Numbered from the stretch's first letter, positions 6,964 to 20,087 are shown. The stretch: DNA of 42,077 nucleotides from HGM04593 sp045630965 (GCA_045630965.1 JAZQTU010000015.1:1-42077), one strand, 5' to 3'. Notes: a model not told the origin generated them from the letters alone. Translations and numbers: made by a program.

Positions 6964-8904
6964 TTATTTATTCTTTCTTGCGTTTCTTTCTCTCTTGATT
7001 CTCTCCTGCTCCTCAAGCAACTTTCTCTGCTGCTCCTGCAATGCCTCAAGACGAGACATGATGTTTGTCTGTTTCTTTGGGTTGCTCTTGTTGCTTTCTG
7101 CATATGCCTCCATCTTCTTGAGCAGGTCCTGATCCTTGACAACTTTTCTCAAATATATGAAGATGAATACACTTACCAATGTAGATACAAAGTAATAGAA
7201 GTTCAATCCCGATGAGTAGTTGTTGAACATGAAGAAGAACATGACTGGCATCAAGTACATCATCCAGCGCATGATTTTCTGCTGCTGTTCCATTTCAGGG
7301 CTGCCTCCCATAGTTGGCTGCATCTTGCTTGTATAGTATGTGTTGAGAATCTGTGTGACACAGAACAAGAGGCAGAAAAGGCTAATATGATCACCAAGCA
7401 ACCATATCGGATGCTCCCAGCTGATAATTGAATCGTATGCCGAAAGGTCATGTGCCCAAAGGAAACTTTGCTGACGCAATTCTATTGAATTGGGGACAAA
7501 GTTGAACAATGCAATGAATACAGGCATCTGTATGAGCATTGGCAAGCAACCGCCCATAGGACTCGCACCGTACTTAGAATAGAGCGCCATAGTCTCCTGT
7601 TGCTTTTTCAAAGCGTCCTCCTGCTTTGGATATTTTGCGTTGATTTCGTCAACATAAGGCTTTAATGCACGCATCTTTGCCGACGATATATATGATTTCT
7701 TTGTGAACGGATAGACAATACCCTTGACAATGAGTGTAAGCAGAATAAGTACTATACCCATGTTGAGTCCAAGGCTTGACAGACCATCGAAAAGATACAT
7801 GATGAAGTAACGGTTGATCCAGCGTACAATTGGCCATCCGAAGTATATAATCTCTTCGAGTTCAAGGTCGTCATCAGCATTTATTGCCATGTTGCTGCTT
7901 TCGCGCAGTGTGTTGAACTTGTTTGGACCATAATAGAACTGCAATGCTGTTGCATTCTTGCCTGTTGGGTCAAATGGCGCAGTCATTGTTGCAGAACATT
8001 CTTTAAGGAAGTTCTCTCCCTTTTCAATTACTTTTGAGTCAAGATCTACATTGCTGAAGTCTTCTCCTGAAATCATTATGCAAGAAAAGAACTGGTTCTT
8101 GTATGCAATCCAGTCAACCGGCTCTTTGAGCTTCTCGCTGTCATTCTTCATTTCGCTCAAGTAGTCGCTGTCGTCATCCGTAATCTTGTATGTCAGGCTT
8201 GTGTATCTCTGCTCAAAATCGTAACCGGGCTCCTGCTGACGTATAAGCTGTTGCCAATCAATTTCAATATCCTTCTTTGAACTGAGGATATCGTCCATAT
8301 TGCGTGCTTCAATGTAAAGGTCTAGCATGTAGCTGTCGTGACGCAACTGGTATTTGAAATCGATGTATTTACTTGGAGTGAAAGCAAAACGCATTGTTAC
8401 GGAACTGTCGGTCTGTGCAACAGGTGTAGAATAGAGTATTGCGCTGTTGATGTTCTTATAGCCCTGCTTGCTCTCGAATGTGAAGTTGATGCTGTTGTCG
8501 CCAAGCTCGTTGTCGCTACCTTTCAACTTGTCGTTGCTGTCGAACAATACAATGTCGCCGCCCTGCTGGTCCTTGTAGTCCTTGAGGGATACCGATGTTA
8601 CACGGCTACCAAGTGTTGATATGTTGACATTGACCTTCTCGTTTGACAATGTTACAATCTTGTTCTCACCGTTAAGGACGTTGAAGAATAGGTCTGTAGT
8701 GTCGTTTTTCTGTTTTTCGATTTCTGCGAGTCTTGCCTCCTCGGCCTTCTCCTTCTCAAACTCCTTGATTTTCTCAATCAATGCAATTGAATCCTGACGC
8801 TGTCTCTGTGCTTCAAGATCAGCGGGTGTCGGCTGGTTGAGCCTGAAGAATCCAATCAATACAATGCCGATAAGAACATATCCTATGATACTTTTTTTAT
8901 CCAT
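6964..8904 (-). CDS. yidC: Membrane protein insertase YidC
   Basis: A 646-aa inner-membrane insertase and chaperone that works with or without SecYEG. It has the Gram-negative layout: a first membrane helix (about residues 5-20), a large periplasmic beta-sandwich domain (about 70-340) and the Oxa1-type five-helix core (about 358-590) with MGIVLILLTLIVKG, the hairpin YISSAKMRALKPYVDEIN and GASPMGGCLPMLIQMP. The groove position that is Arg in E. coli (R366) appears to be Lys394 here, which I believe is usual in this phylum. The C-terminal tail is a long, basic, Gln/Glu/Arg-rich helix, as in YidC proteins that contact the ribosome. The start codon at 8904 follows a TATCTTCG box by about 50 nt. 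Confidence 0.97.
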   Translation of the reverse strand: MDKKSIIGYVLIGIVLIGFFRLNQPTPADLEAQRQRQDSIALIEKIKEFEKEKAEEARLAEIEKQKNDTTDLFFNVLNGENKIVTLSNEKVNVNISTLGSRVTSVSLKDYKDQQGGDIVLFDSNDKLKGSDNELGDNSINFTFESKQGYKNINSAILYSTPVAQTDSSVTMRFAFTPSKYIDFKYQLRHDSYMLDLYIEARNMDDILSSKKDIEIDWQQLIRQQEPGYDFEQRYTSLTYKITDDDSDYLSEMKNDSEKLKEPVDWIAYKNQFFSCIMISGEDFSNVDLDSKVIEKGENFLKECSATMTAPFDPTGKNATALQFYYGPNKFNTLRESSNMAINADDDLELEEIIYFGWPIVRWINRYFIMYLFDGLSSLGLNMGIVLILLTLIVKGIVYPFTKKSYISSAKMRALKPYVDEINAKYPKQEDALKKQQETMALYSKYGASPMGGCLPMLIQMPVFIALFNFVPNSIELRQQSFLWAHDLSAYDSIISWEHPIWLLGDHISLFCLLFCVTQILNTYYTSKMQPTMGGSPEMEQQQKIMRWMMYLMPVMFFFMFNNYSSGLNFYYFVSTLVSVFIFIYLRKVVKDQDLLKKMEAYAESNKSNPKKQTNIMSRLEALQEQQRKLLEEQERIKRERNARKNK

Positions 8905-8955
8905 GTCTCTTTATGAATTTTATTTGTGATATCTGCCTAAATTGTAAAAATCGTG

Positions 8956-8963
8956 CGAAGATA
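8956..8963 (-). promoter_or_regulatory. -7 box of the yidC operon
   Basis: TATCTTCG on the minus strand, a TAnnTTcG variant of the Bacteroidetes element. The same octamer serves the divergent DUF3078 gene at 9070-9077. Confidence 0.45.
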
Positions 8964-9043
8964 ATAAAAATAACTGTAAAATATCCTGTTTGTATTTGTA
9001 AAAAAGATGTGTAATGTAATTTTATCGTTAAATTTATAATTCT

Positions 9044-9077
9044 TTTGTAAAGAGGTTAAAATATATTATTATCTTCG
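9044..9077 (+). promoter_or_regulatory. Promoter of the DUF3078 gene
   Basis: TTTG at 9044-9047, a 22-nt spacer, and TATCTTCG at 9070-9077. The ATG follows 26 nt later. The spacer is slightly long for this promoter class. Confidence 0.5.
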
Positions 9078-9103
9078 CGAGAAATTCATTAAAACGATAT
9101 ACT

Positions 9104-10417
9104 ATGAGAACAAAACTACTCCTTTTATTGTTGGTTTTCTTTGTTGCCGTTGGTGCAAAATCACAGGATTGCCAAGGTGTTGTGGATTATTACAATCTGA
9201 AGATTGATGAACTTGTTGGCAAATGGCAAGATATATCTGTAGACGACGATGAGGATAAGACCAATCCTGTATATGCAAAAGTCTTTACCACTCCCGTATT
9301 ATATAAATCTGTCATTGACAAGGCTTTCTGCGCAGGCGAAGATGATGAAGAGAGCGATCTTCTTGCAATGGACGACAAACGTGGCGAGGTAATTGACGGT
9401 CTTATGCTCGACGTATACAAGAGCGCTCCCGAACTTGTAAAAATGACCGAGGGTGAATTGCGTAACGAAAAATCGGTGATTGCCTACAGACACGAGATAG
9501 CAGGTCTTGATTTGAATATAAACCGTGGAGCTATGCCACAGGATGTTGTCGGAGGTATGAAGACAACAGTGGTGAAACCGAACTATTGGAAATTTTCAGG
9601 TCGTACATCTTTGACATTTACACAGAACTTCCTTTCTCCAAACTGGTTCCAGGGTGGTGAGAGCAACTACACCATGCTTGCTACAGTAGACCTCGATATG
9701 AATTATGACGACCTGGACCGTATAAGCTGGACAAACCATTTTGACTTTGATTTGGGATTTGCAACTTATCCTTCCGATGAGTATCATAAGTTCAAGACCA
9801 ATTCCGATAAAATCCGTCTTGAGTCAACATTCGGTTATAAATTGATCAAGAATCTTGATCTTGCAGCCAAGCTAAAAGGTGAGACACAGACATTGCCTAA
9901 CTATCCATCAAACTCACCCGATTTCATTTCAAACTTTGCCGCTCCATTGGATGTGAATGCCTCAATCGGTTTGAACTATAAGCCTACATTCGGTAATTTC
10001 AAGTTGGAGGTCTATCTTGCACCTATCTCATCTTACAACTTCCGTTATGTACACTATGATAACCTTGCTTATTCATTTGGTCTTCCTGTCGATGAAAACG
10101 GTGTCCAGAGTCATCAGAGACATGACTTCGGTACCCAGCTTGTAGTGACACTTCCTACATATAAACTGACATCGTTCCTTGATGTGTATTCACGTCTTGA
10201 ATATTATCTTAGCGGTTATACACAGGGCGATCTAAGAAACTTCTTCCAGTGGGAAACCAAGTTCAATGTCGCATTGAGCAAGTACTTTACAGCTTCATTG
10301 ATGCTTCATACACGTTTTGATGACAGTGTAGTGTTGTCTGACGACGAGGTATCAAAGAAGTGGGGATACTGGCAGTTGAAGGAACTCTTCACACTCGGTG
10401 TTGCCTACGCTTGGTAA
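9104..10417 (+). CDS. DUF3078 outer-membrane beta-barrel protein
   Basis: A 437-aa exported protein: signal peptide of about 20 residues (LLLLLLVFFVAVGAKS), an N-terminal soluble, acidic part (about 22-150), then a series of amphipathic beta strands ending in an aromatic residue (GVAYAW), as expected of an outer-membrane barrel. The family hallmark is the segment TFTQNFLSPNWFQGGESNY followed by alternating strands (WTNHFDFDLGFA, KIRLESTFGYKL, FNVALSKYFTASLMLHTRF). The function of the family is unknown. It lies divergent from yidC and 42 nt before an antiporter gene on the same strand, with which it may share transcripts. Confidence 0.88.
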   Translation: MRTKLLLLLLVFFVAVGAKSQDCQGVVDYYNLKIDELVGKWQDISVDDDEDKTNPVYAKVFTTPVLYKSVIDKAFCAGEDDEESDLLAMDDKRGEVIDGLMLDVYKSAPELVKMTEGELRNEKSVIAYRHEIAGLDLNINRGAMPQDVVGGMKTTVVKPNYWKFSGRTSLTFTQNFLSPNWFQGGESNYTMLATVDLDMNYDDLDRISWTNHFDFDLGFATYPSDEYHKFKTNSDKIRLESTFGYKLIKNLDLAAKLKGETQTLPNYPSNSPDFISNFAAPLDVNASIGLNYKPTFGNFKLEVYLAPISSYNFRYVHYDNLAYSFGLPVDENGVQSHQRHDFGTQLVVTLPTYKLTSFLDVYSRLEYYLSGYTQGDLRNFFQWETKFNVALSKYFTASLMLHTRFDDSVVLSDDEVSKKWGYWQLKELFTLGVAYAW

Positions 10418-10459
10418 TTCCACAAATTCTAATATCATAAACAATACATAACATACCCT

Positions 10460-12490
10460 ATGATCTTCAGTTCAATGTTTCCCGTAACAGAGCCGACATG
10501 GATATTCTTGGGTGTGCTATGTATTGTTCTTTTTGCACCTCTGCTGTTCAACAGGTTGCGAATGCCACACATAATAGGAATGATTCTTGCAGGTCTTCTT
10601 ATAGGTCCCAACGGGTTGAACATTCTTGAGAGAGACAGCAGTTTCGAACTTTTTGGTAAGGTCGGTCTTTATTATATAATGTTCCTCGCCAGCCTTGAGG
10701 TCAACATGCAGGAGATGAAGCAGTCCAAGAACGGGGCATTGCTCATGGGACTTGCTGTATTTGCGATACCTATAGTATTAGGACTCGTTGCAAACATCTT
10801 CATTCTTGAATATAGCTTTATTGCATCATTGCTCTTGGCGAGTATGTACGCATCGTACACGCTTATATCATATCCAATTGTAGCACGCTATGGTCTGTCA
10901 CGTCTGCGCTGTGTCAACTTTGTTGTCGGCGGAGCCATGATAACGGATACTTTGACCCTTTTTGTACTTGCAGTCATTGCCGGGACATTTACTGGTGAAG
11001 CAAACGCATGGTTCGTTGTTTTCATGTTGTTGAAGCTGCTTGCTGTCAGTGCAGTGATAATTTTCATCTTCCCACGAATAGCACGCTATTTCTTCCGTAC
11101 ATATAACGACAGTGTTATCCAATACATTTTTGTAATGGCAATGCTCTTTCTTGGTGCAGGACTTATGGAACTTGCAGGCATGGAAGGTATTCTTGGAGCA
11201 TTCATTACCGGTCTTGTACTGAACCGTCTTATTCCACATTCATCGCCTTTGATGCGCCGTATCGACTTTGTGGGAAATGCCATTTTTATACCTTACTTCC
11301 TCATTGGTGTAGGAATGATGATTGATATACGCGTGCTCTTCAATGGTGGAGGCTCTTTGTTGGTTGCCGGAGTCATGATTGCAACGGCGCTTACCGGCAA
11401 GTGGCTGGCATCATTCCTTGTTGCGAAGTGTTACCGTATGTCATTCAACGAGCAAGGTCTTATGTTCGGTTTAAGTACATCACAGGCTGCAGCAACACTT
11501 GCCGCTGCTTTCGTGGGTCATGGAATAATCCTCTCTGACGGCTCGCGTCTGCTTAACGATGATATCCTGAACGGCACAATTCTTCTTATTCTTGCCACAT
11601 GTCTTGTAAGCTCGATTGTTTCGGACAGAGCATCGCGTAAACTTATAGTTTCGGGTGCGGTGCTCAAGAAACCGGCCGGTACATCATCAAAGAAAACACT
11701 TATAGCTCTTGCCAATCCGGCAATGGTTGACAAGATTATGGATTTGGCTCTTCTTGTACGTAAGGAGAACAGTTCCATTCCACTGTCAGCGATAACCGTC
11801 GTGCTTGATGAAGATAAATCCCTGCAGGCCAGCGCAACCAAACTGCTCGACAATGCAGCAAATATTGCTGCATCGGTAAATGTACCGTTGCTTACAAAAA
11901 TGCGCCTTACGACTAACCTTGCCCACGGTATCATACACGAAGTAAAGGAGAACGACTATCGCGAACTTATTCTGGGATTCCACAAGAAGGAGACCGCCAA
12001 TGACAGTTTCCTTGGCAATGTCCTTCCTGAAGTTCTAAACGCCCTTGACTGTCAGGTAGTGATGGCGCGAATGAATATTCCTCTGAATACCGTGCGTGTA
12101 ATACATATTACCTTCCCGGCTAAGGCTGAATACGAAGCCGGCTTCGCATATTGGGTTGAAGAGACAGCGCGTATGGCAAGCGGTTTGGGCTGCGGAATAA
12201 TGTATCATGGTCACCCTGATACCATGGAGTGTATAAAGAAACTGTTGAAGAGTTATCCGCCGGTTGAGGCTCAATTCTTTGAGACCGACGGAGGTAACGA
12301 TCTCAAACGCTTGTCAAAGATAATAAAAGAGGATCACTTGCTTATAATTGTGAGCGCACGCCGTGGTTCAATATCCTTCCGTCCGTCGCTCGACCATGTC
12401 TTTGTACAATTGCAACGCGACTATCCTAACACAAGCGTTCTGCTGGTCTATCCAAACGGATACAAGGTTGAGGGAGGAGAGACGCACTGA
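10460..12490 (+). CDS. CPA2-family cation:proton antiporter with Usp-like C-terminal region
   Basis: A 676-aa inner-membrane protein. Residues about 10-400 hold some 12 membrane helices of the monovalent cation:proton antiporter-2 (KefB/NhaA-like) fold, with LRMPHIIGMILAGLLIGP at the front and GGAMITDTLTLFVLAVIAG, whose Thr-Asp is in the ion-binding region. The remainder (about 410-676) is cytoplasmic and looks like two universal-stress-protein folds (KKTLIALANPAMVDKIMDLA; ELILGFHKK), which in this family are thought to sense nucleotides or other ligands instead of the RCK domain of Kef. Sodium or potassium export in exchange for protons is likely; the ion cannot be told. It converges on the GH92 gene with only 10 nt between stop codons and no clear terminator. 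Confidence 0.9.
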   Translation: MIFSSMFPVTEPTWIFLGVLCIVLFAPLLFNRLRMPHIIGMILAGLLIGPNGLNILERDSSFELFGKVGLYYIMFLASLEVNMQEMKQSKNGALLMGLAVFAIPIVLGLVANIFILEYSFIASLLLASMYASYTLISYPIVARYGLSRLRCVNFVVGGAMITDTLTLFVLAVIAGTFTGEANAWFVVFMLLKLLAVSAVIIFIFPRIARYFFRTYNDSVIQYIFVMAMLFLGAGLMELAGMEGILGAFITGLVLNRLIPHSSPLMRRIDFVGNAIFIPYFLIGVGMMIDIRVLFNGGGSLLVAGVMIATALTGKWLASFLVAKCYRMSFNEQGLMFGLSTSQAAATLAAAFVGHGIILSDGSRLLNDDILNGTILLILATCLVSSIVSDRASRKLIVSGAVLKKPAGTSSKKTLIALANPAMVDKIMDLALLVRKENSSIPLSAITVVLDEDKSLQASATKLLDNAANIAASVNVPLLTKMRLTTNLAHGIIHEVKENDYRELILGFHKKETANDSFLGNVLPEVLNALDCQVVMARMNIPLNTVRVIHITFPAKAEYEAGFAYWVEETARMASGLGCGIMYHGHPDTMECIKKLLKSYPPVEAQFFETDGGNDLKRLSKIIKEDHLLIIVSARRGSISFRPSLDHVFVQLQRDYPNTSVLLVYPNGYKVEGGETH

Positions 12491-12500
12491 TTTTCGGAAC

Positions 12501-14714
12501 TTATTCAAACTCCAGCACTCCGCCGTTCATTATATCACGGTGTGTTATTGTTGTTCCTTTTATACGCTTGCCGTTGAGGTGATAGGTTTGCGGTAAATAT
12601 TCTTCACTGCGTTCAGAATGACAATTATAGTGATGCAAAGATTCTTTGTCTTGCTCATAGTGGCAAAGTACGGTAAACGTTTTTCCGTTTTGTAGGTTCA
12701 GCGTAACTTCGGGGAACAATGGTGCTCCAAACTCGTATTCTCCACCACAAGGGTTGACTGGGTAGAATCCCATTGCCGACATAACATACCATGCTGACAT
12801 CTGTCCACAGTCTTCATTTCCACAAATGCCATCCGGGCTGTTGCGGTACATCTCCTTCATTATCTGTGCAACATACTCACGTGTCTTTTCGGGCTTTCCA
12901 ATCTTGTTGAACAGGTATGCTACATGATGGCTTGGCTCATTCCCGTGAGCGTACTGTCCAATCATGCCGGTGCTGAATATTGGCAGGTCGGCATTTTCTG
13001 CCGGGTAATATGTGAACATGCTGTCAAGTTTCTGTTCGAACTTATCCTTTCCTAAAAGGTCTATAAGACCTTCTATGTCGTGCTGAACGCTCCACATGTA
13101 GTGCCATGCATTGCTCTCGCAAATATGTGCTGTGTATTCATCGGGGTTGAACTGTGGCTGGAATACTCCTTTGCTGTCACGCGGTTGCATGAAGGTTGTG
13201 CTGGGGTTATATTGGTTACGCCAGTTCTCCGCACGGTGGTAAAATGTTTCAGCAATGCTGTCGTGTCCCATGGCTTCCGCCATTCGTGCAATACAGTAGT
13301 CGTCGTAGGCATATTCAAGCGTACGCGACATAGCCCAATTGTCGGCATTGTATGGGTCGGTAACATCATAGGGTACATATCCGTTCTCTTTGTAGAAGCC
13401 TATGCCGCGGTATTCATCACTATTGGCAGTGGCGATGCATGCTTCAAGTGCCTTGTCGGCATCAAATCCGTCAATACCTTTTAGGTATGCATCAGCTATC
13501 ACCGGTACGGAATGGTAACCGATCATCATATCGGTCTCACTTCCCCACATGTTCCACACCGGCAGGCGTCCATGCTGTTCGTAAAAGGCAATGAATGAGT
13601 TTATCATGTCATCAACCCTTTCAGGCATTGTGATAGTATATAAAGGATGTGCGGCGCGGAACGTGTCCCAAAGCGAGAATGTAGAGTAATTATGCCAGTT
13701 GCCAGCCTTGTGGTTCTTGCCGTCTGCTCCACGGTATGTGCCATCAATATCGCAATAAAGAGTCGGGGCAAGCATTGTGCGGTAAAGTGCTGTGTAAAAA
13801 CATACACGCTCGTCGTGTGTGCCGCCTTTGACCTCTATGCGTCCTAATTCACTGTTCCACTTTCTGCGTGTAATACTACGGTAGCGGTCGAAATCGTCAA
13901 GCGGAGTCTCTGCAGTGAGGTTCTTTTCTGCTCCCTCAAGCCCTGTGCCCGACAACGCTGTTGTAACGGTCAGTTGTTTGCTTCTGTCAAGAGCAAAGCG
14001 CAATTCGATTACTCCAGGTGTTTTCCACATCATTCCCTCACTCATCATCCAAGTACTGTCACATATGAATGTGGTTATAGGTCTTGAAAAACGTGTCCTG
14101 AAATATACCTCTTGTCCTCTTGCCCATCCGTTGGAATGGCGGTATCCTTCTATGGTAAAACTGTCTACCAATCTTATGTGTGTACCGGTTGTCGCATCCC
14201 AATTCATCGCCTTTGAAAGGTTCAGGAGCACCGTTGCTGTGTCAGTAGGGTAGGTGTACCGTTGAATACCGCAACGCTCTGTCGCTGTGAGTTCCACGTC
14301 AATACCGTAGCTGTCAAGGTGTACGCGGTAGTAGCCTGCTGCGCACTCCTCCTGTTCGTGACTGAACATTGAATGTATGCCCAACGGAGCATCTGCTATG
14401 CGTAACGGATGTGTTACAGGCAAAAAACTTATGTCATACAGGTCTCCGGCTCCTGTTCCGCTCAAGTGGGTATGACTAAATCCCGCAATAGTACTGTCGG
14501 GGTAGAAGTATCCAGCAATCCTGTCCCATCCGGGTAGTCCGTTGTCAGGGCTTAACTGTACCATACCGAACGGTGCCTGTGCACCGGGGTATACATTCCC
14601 TTTATAGTCGGTACCTATCAGAGGATTTACCAATGATGCATAGTCTTCTTTTTTATTTATCGTGCATGAGCAGATTATCGTGATAGCAAAAAGTGCCGCA
14701 ATCGTTTTTTTCAT
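12501..14714 (-). CDS. GH92 alpha-mannosidase, lipoprotein
   Basis: A 737-aa exported glycosidase of family GH92, calcium-dependent exo-alpha-mannosidases that trim N-glycans and yeast mannan. The N-terminus carries a lipobox (TIICSC, Cys17). Family motifs are strong: VNPLIGTDYKGNVYPGAQA, FGMVQLSPDNG, HTHLSGTGAGDLYD, SNAWHYMWSVQHD with the active-site region Glu, GNEPSHHVAYLF and GNEDCGQMSAWYVMSAMGF. Length is normal for the family. The last beta domain is odd: residues about 690-710 include CHSERSEE, the translation of a dispersed repeat (separate entry), where homologues have a short linker before the conserved LNGK. The catalytic parts are untouched, so the enzyme is probably active. Activity class (alpha-1,2, 1,3 or 1,6) is not readable. 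The promoter lies in the terminator of the upstream permease gene. Confidence 0.95.
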   Translation of the reverse strand: MKKTIAALFAITIICSCTINKKEDYASLVNPLIGTDYKGNVYPGAQAPFGMVQLSPDNGLPGWDRIAGYFYPDSTIAGFSHTHLSGTGAGDLYDISFLPVTHPLRIADAPLGIHSMFSHEQEECAAGYYRVHLDSYGIDVELTATERCGIQRYTYPTDTATVLLNLSKAMNWDATTGTHIRLVDSFTIEGYRHSNGWARGQEVYFRTRFSRPITTFICDSTWMMSEGMMWKTPGVIELRFALDRSKQLTVTTALSGTGLEGAEKNLTAETPLDDFDRYRSITRRKWNSELGRIEVKGGTHDERVCFYTALYRTMLAPTLYCDIDGTYRGADGKNHKAGNWHNYSTFSLWDTFRAAHPLYTITMPERVDDMINSFIAFYEQHGRLPVWNMWGSETDMMIGYHSVPVIADAYLKGIDGFDADKALEACIATANSDEYRGIGFYKENGYVPYDVTDPYNADNWAMSRTLEYAYDDYCIARMAEAMGHDSIAETFYHRAENWRNQYNPSTTFMQPRDSKGVFQPQFNPDEYTAHICESNAWHYMWSVQHDIEGLIDLLGKDKFEQKLDSMFTYYPAENADLPIFSTGMIGQYAHGNEPSHHVAYLFNKIGKPEKTREYVAQIMKEMYRNSPDGICGNEDCGQMSAWYVMSAMGFYPVNPCGGEYEFGAPLFPEVTLNLQNGKTFTVLCHYEQDKESLHHYNCHSERSEEYLPQTYHLNGKRIKGTTITHRDIMNGGVLEFE
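12599..12623. repeat. Dispersed 'HSERSEE' repeat copy inside the GH92 gene
   Basis: attcttcactgcgttcagaatgaca (split here as attcttcactgcg and ttcagaatgaca) is close to the widespread intergenic repeat core whose translation gives the telltale HSERSEE. It is in frame in the last 41 codons of the mannosidase gene. This is the only copy I find in the window. Confidence 0.6.
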
Positions 14715-14733
14715 GGTCGTATGTTTATATTGG

Positions 14734-14741
14734 CAAAAATA
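14734..14741 (-). promoter_or_regulatory. -7 box of the GH92 gene
   Basis: TATTTTTG on the minus strand, 19 nt before the ATG at 14714. It forms the distal arm of the terminator hairpin of the upstream permease gene. No -33 TTTG is clear. Confidence 0.4.
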
Positions 14742-14783
14742 GCAAAAAAAGAGAAGCAGCGCTTCTCTTTTTTGCTATTTTTG
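14734..14783 (-). terminator. Long hairpin terminator of the GadC-like permease gene
   Basis: A stem of about 23 bp: gagaagc (14751-14757) pairs with gcttctc (14761-14767) around an AGC loop, continued by A-run with T-run (one bulge) and by caaaaatagc with gctatttttg. The permease stop codon (14775-14777) lies in the stem. Confidence 0.8.
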
Positions 14784-16229
14784 TTCAAAATGGAACGGTT
14801 CAAATTCCGATCCCTTGTCAATCCATGACGGCTTGCGCATTGCGTAGATAATGAACGGTATACCGACAACAATAACGCAACCTATAATCAATACAGCATA
14901 CCATACGGCATTGCTTCCAATGGCAATCTGTGCAGGTGGAATGAAACTCAGGACAAAAGCCAGCAAGCTGCCCAGAAAACCTACTCCGCTCACAATCCAC
15001 ATTACACCGTTACCGTTCTTGCCCAAGCGGAAGGGACGTGGCGCATTCTTCATATTGTAGCGCAGGTAAATCGCAGCGGCAAACATGAGCAGGTACATTA
15101 TTAAATATAAAAGAACAGTCAACTGTGACAGTATCTGATAAAAACTCTGTACCGACGGCATGACAACGAACAACAGGCTCAATAGAGTCACAATACCACC
15201 CTGTATAAGCAGAATGTTCTTCTGCACGCCAATTTTGTTGCTCTTCTGCATGAACGGGGGCAGATATCCGGCTTTTCCTACAGCGAATATACCTTTAGAA
15301 GGGCCCGAAACCCATGTAAGAACTCCAGCAAGTACTCCGAATGCAAGGGCGATGGCAATTATAGGTGACAGCCATGACATTCGTATATACTTGAAGTAAT
15401 TGTCAAAACCGACAAGAAGGCTTTGGGTTAGGTTGATATCCTTTTGAGGAATGATGATGCCGAGCGAGAATGTACCAAGCACAAAAATAAGAACAGTGAT
15501 TATTGCACCAAGAAACACAGCTTTTGGATAGTTCTTGCTTGGGTTATCCATCTCTTTGACATGGATACCAGTCATCTCCATTCCGGCATAGAAAAGGAAT
15601 ATACCCGATGCCAGTACAAGATTGTCGAGTTTTGTTATGTCAGGGAAGAAACTTCCGCCAAAATTCATCTGGGATTTGCCACCGCTTGCAAGGTAAATGA
15701 TGGCAAGTATTACAAGCAATGCGGCCGGAATAATTGTACCTATAAGTCCTCCCACTTTTGCAACCTTGCTCACCCATCCCATACCTTTAAGTGAAATGAA
15801 TGTTGCAGCCCAGTAAATAACAAGTACTACTACCAAGGTGTAGATCTTGTTCGATGCCAATGACATGTCGGCAGTGCTGTTCATGCCTATAAACGCCAAT
15901 GATACAGCGCCGAATGTTAGTACAGTGGGGTACCATATTGTACTTTCGACCCATTGCAGCCATATAGCAAGAAATCCGGTTCTCTTGCCGAATGCTTCTC
16001 CTACCCATCGGAATACTCCTCCTTGCTTGTCCTGAAACATGGCGGCAAGTTCAGCCGCAACGAATGATGTGGGAATCAGGAACACCAGAGCAGCGAACAA
16101 ATAGTAGAACGCCGAACTTACACCATACTCTGCCTCTGCAGGGAGACCGCGCAACGACACAACAGCCGTCACGTTCATGATAGCCAATGTGGCAACTCCC
16201 AACTTTACACTTTTAGTTAATGTTGACAT
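14775..16229 (-). CDS. APC-superfamily amino-acid antiporter, GadC-like (glutamate/GABA type)
   Basis: A 484-aa integral membrane protein with about 12 helices and the features of the glutamate:GABA antiporter branch: VTAVVSLRGLPAEAEYG at the first helix, the conserved TSFVAAELAAMFQDKQGGVFRWVGEAFG region, WLQWVESTIWYPTVLTF, and FYAGMEMTGIHVKEMDNP. In many gut Bacteroidales such a permease lies beside glutamate decarboxylase and glutaminase for acid resistance; here no gadB or glutaminase is present, so the exchanged pair is uncertain. The gene sits between nifJ and GH92 on the same strand, but terminators separate all three. I see no clear promoter box in the 85 nt after the nifJ terminator, so readthrough from nifJ is possible. 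Confidence 0.88.
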   Translation of the reverse strand: MSTLTKSVKLGVATLAIMNVTAVVSLRGLPAEAEYGVSSAFYYLFAALVFLIPTSFVAAELAAMFQDKQGGVFRWVGEAFGKRTGFLAIWLQWVESTIWYPTVLTFGAVSLAFIGMNSTADMSLASNKIYTLVVVLVIYWAATFISLKGMGWVSKVAKVGGLIGTIIPAALLVILAIIYLASGGKSQMNFGGSFFPDITKLDNLVLASGIFLFYAGMEMTGIHVKEMDNPSKNYPKAVFLGAIITVLIFVLGTFSLGIIIPQKDINLTQSLLVGFDNYFKYIRMSWLSPIIAIALAFGVLAGVLTWVSGPSKGIFAVGKAGYLPPFMQKSNKIGVQKNILLIQGGIVTLLSLLFVVMPSVQSFYQILSQLTVLLYLIMYLLMFAAAIYLRYNMKNAPRPFRLGKNGNGVMWIVSGVGFLGSLLAFVLSFIPPAQIAIGSNAVWYAVLIIGCVIVVGIPFIIYAMRKPSWIDKGSEFEPFHFEQK

Positions 16230-16313
16230 AGTTATCTGTTTTTTAGGTTATAAATCCCATAGATAACAATGCCGGCTGTTTATTGGTTCATTGGAAGCGG
16301 TGTATAACAAAAA

Positions 16314-16341
16314 GTGAGGGCAACCATTCGATTGCCCTCAC
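16314..16341 (-). terminator. Rho-independent terminator of nifJ
   Basis: gtgagggcaa (16314-16323) pairs with ttgccctcac (16332-16341), 8-nt loop. On the minus strand it is followed by TTTTTG and begins about 20 nt after the nifJ stop codon. Confidence 0.85.
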
Positions 16342-16362
16342 CTCTATTATTATTTCAGGAAA

Positions 16363-19920
<3,558 letters not shown>

Positions 19921-20036
19921 AATGCAAAATGTTTTATATGAATTAATTGTTTTATCCTGAAACTTGTGGAACAACATTCGGCGTGTCAAATGAACGTATG
20001 AATAGACAGTGTTGTTCTACATTGCGGGAATTCATG

Positions 20037-20044
20037 CAAAAATA
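20037..20044 (-). promoter_or_regulatory. -7 box of nifJ
   Basis: TATTTTTG followed by C on the minus strand, about 117 nt before the nifJ ATG. The resulting leader of roughly 110 nt contains an inverted repeat, gaacaaca (19969-19976) with tgttgttc (20010-20017). Confidence 0.45.
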
Positions 20045-20087
20045 GTAAATTATAATGAATATGGTCATAAAAAATCACGAAAAAGAG

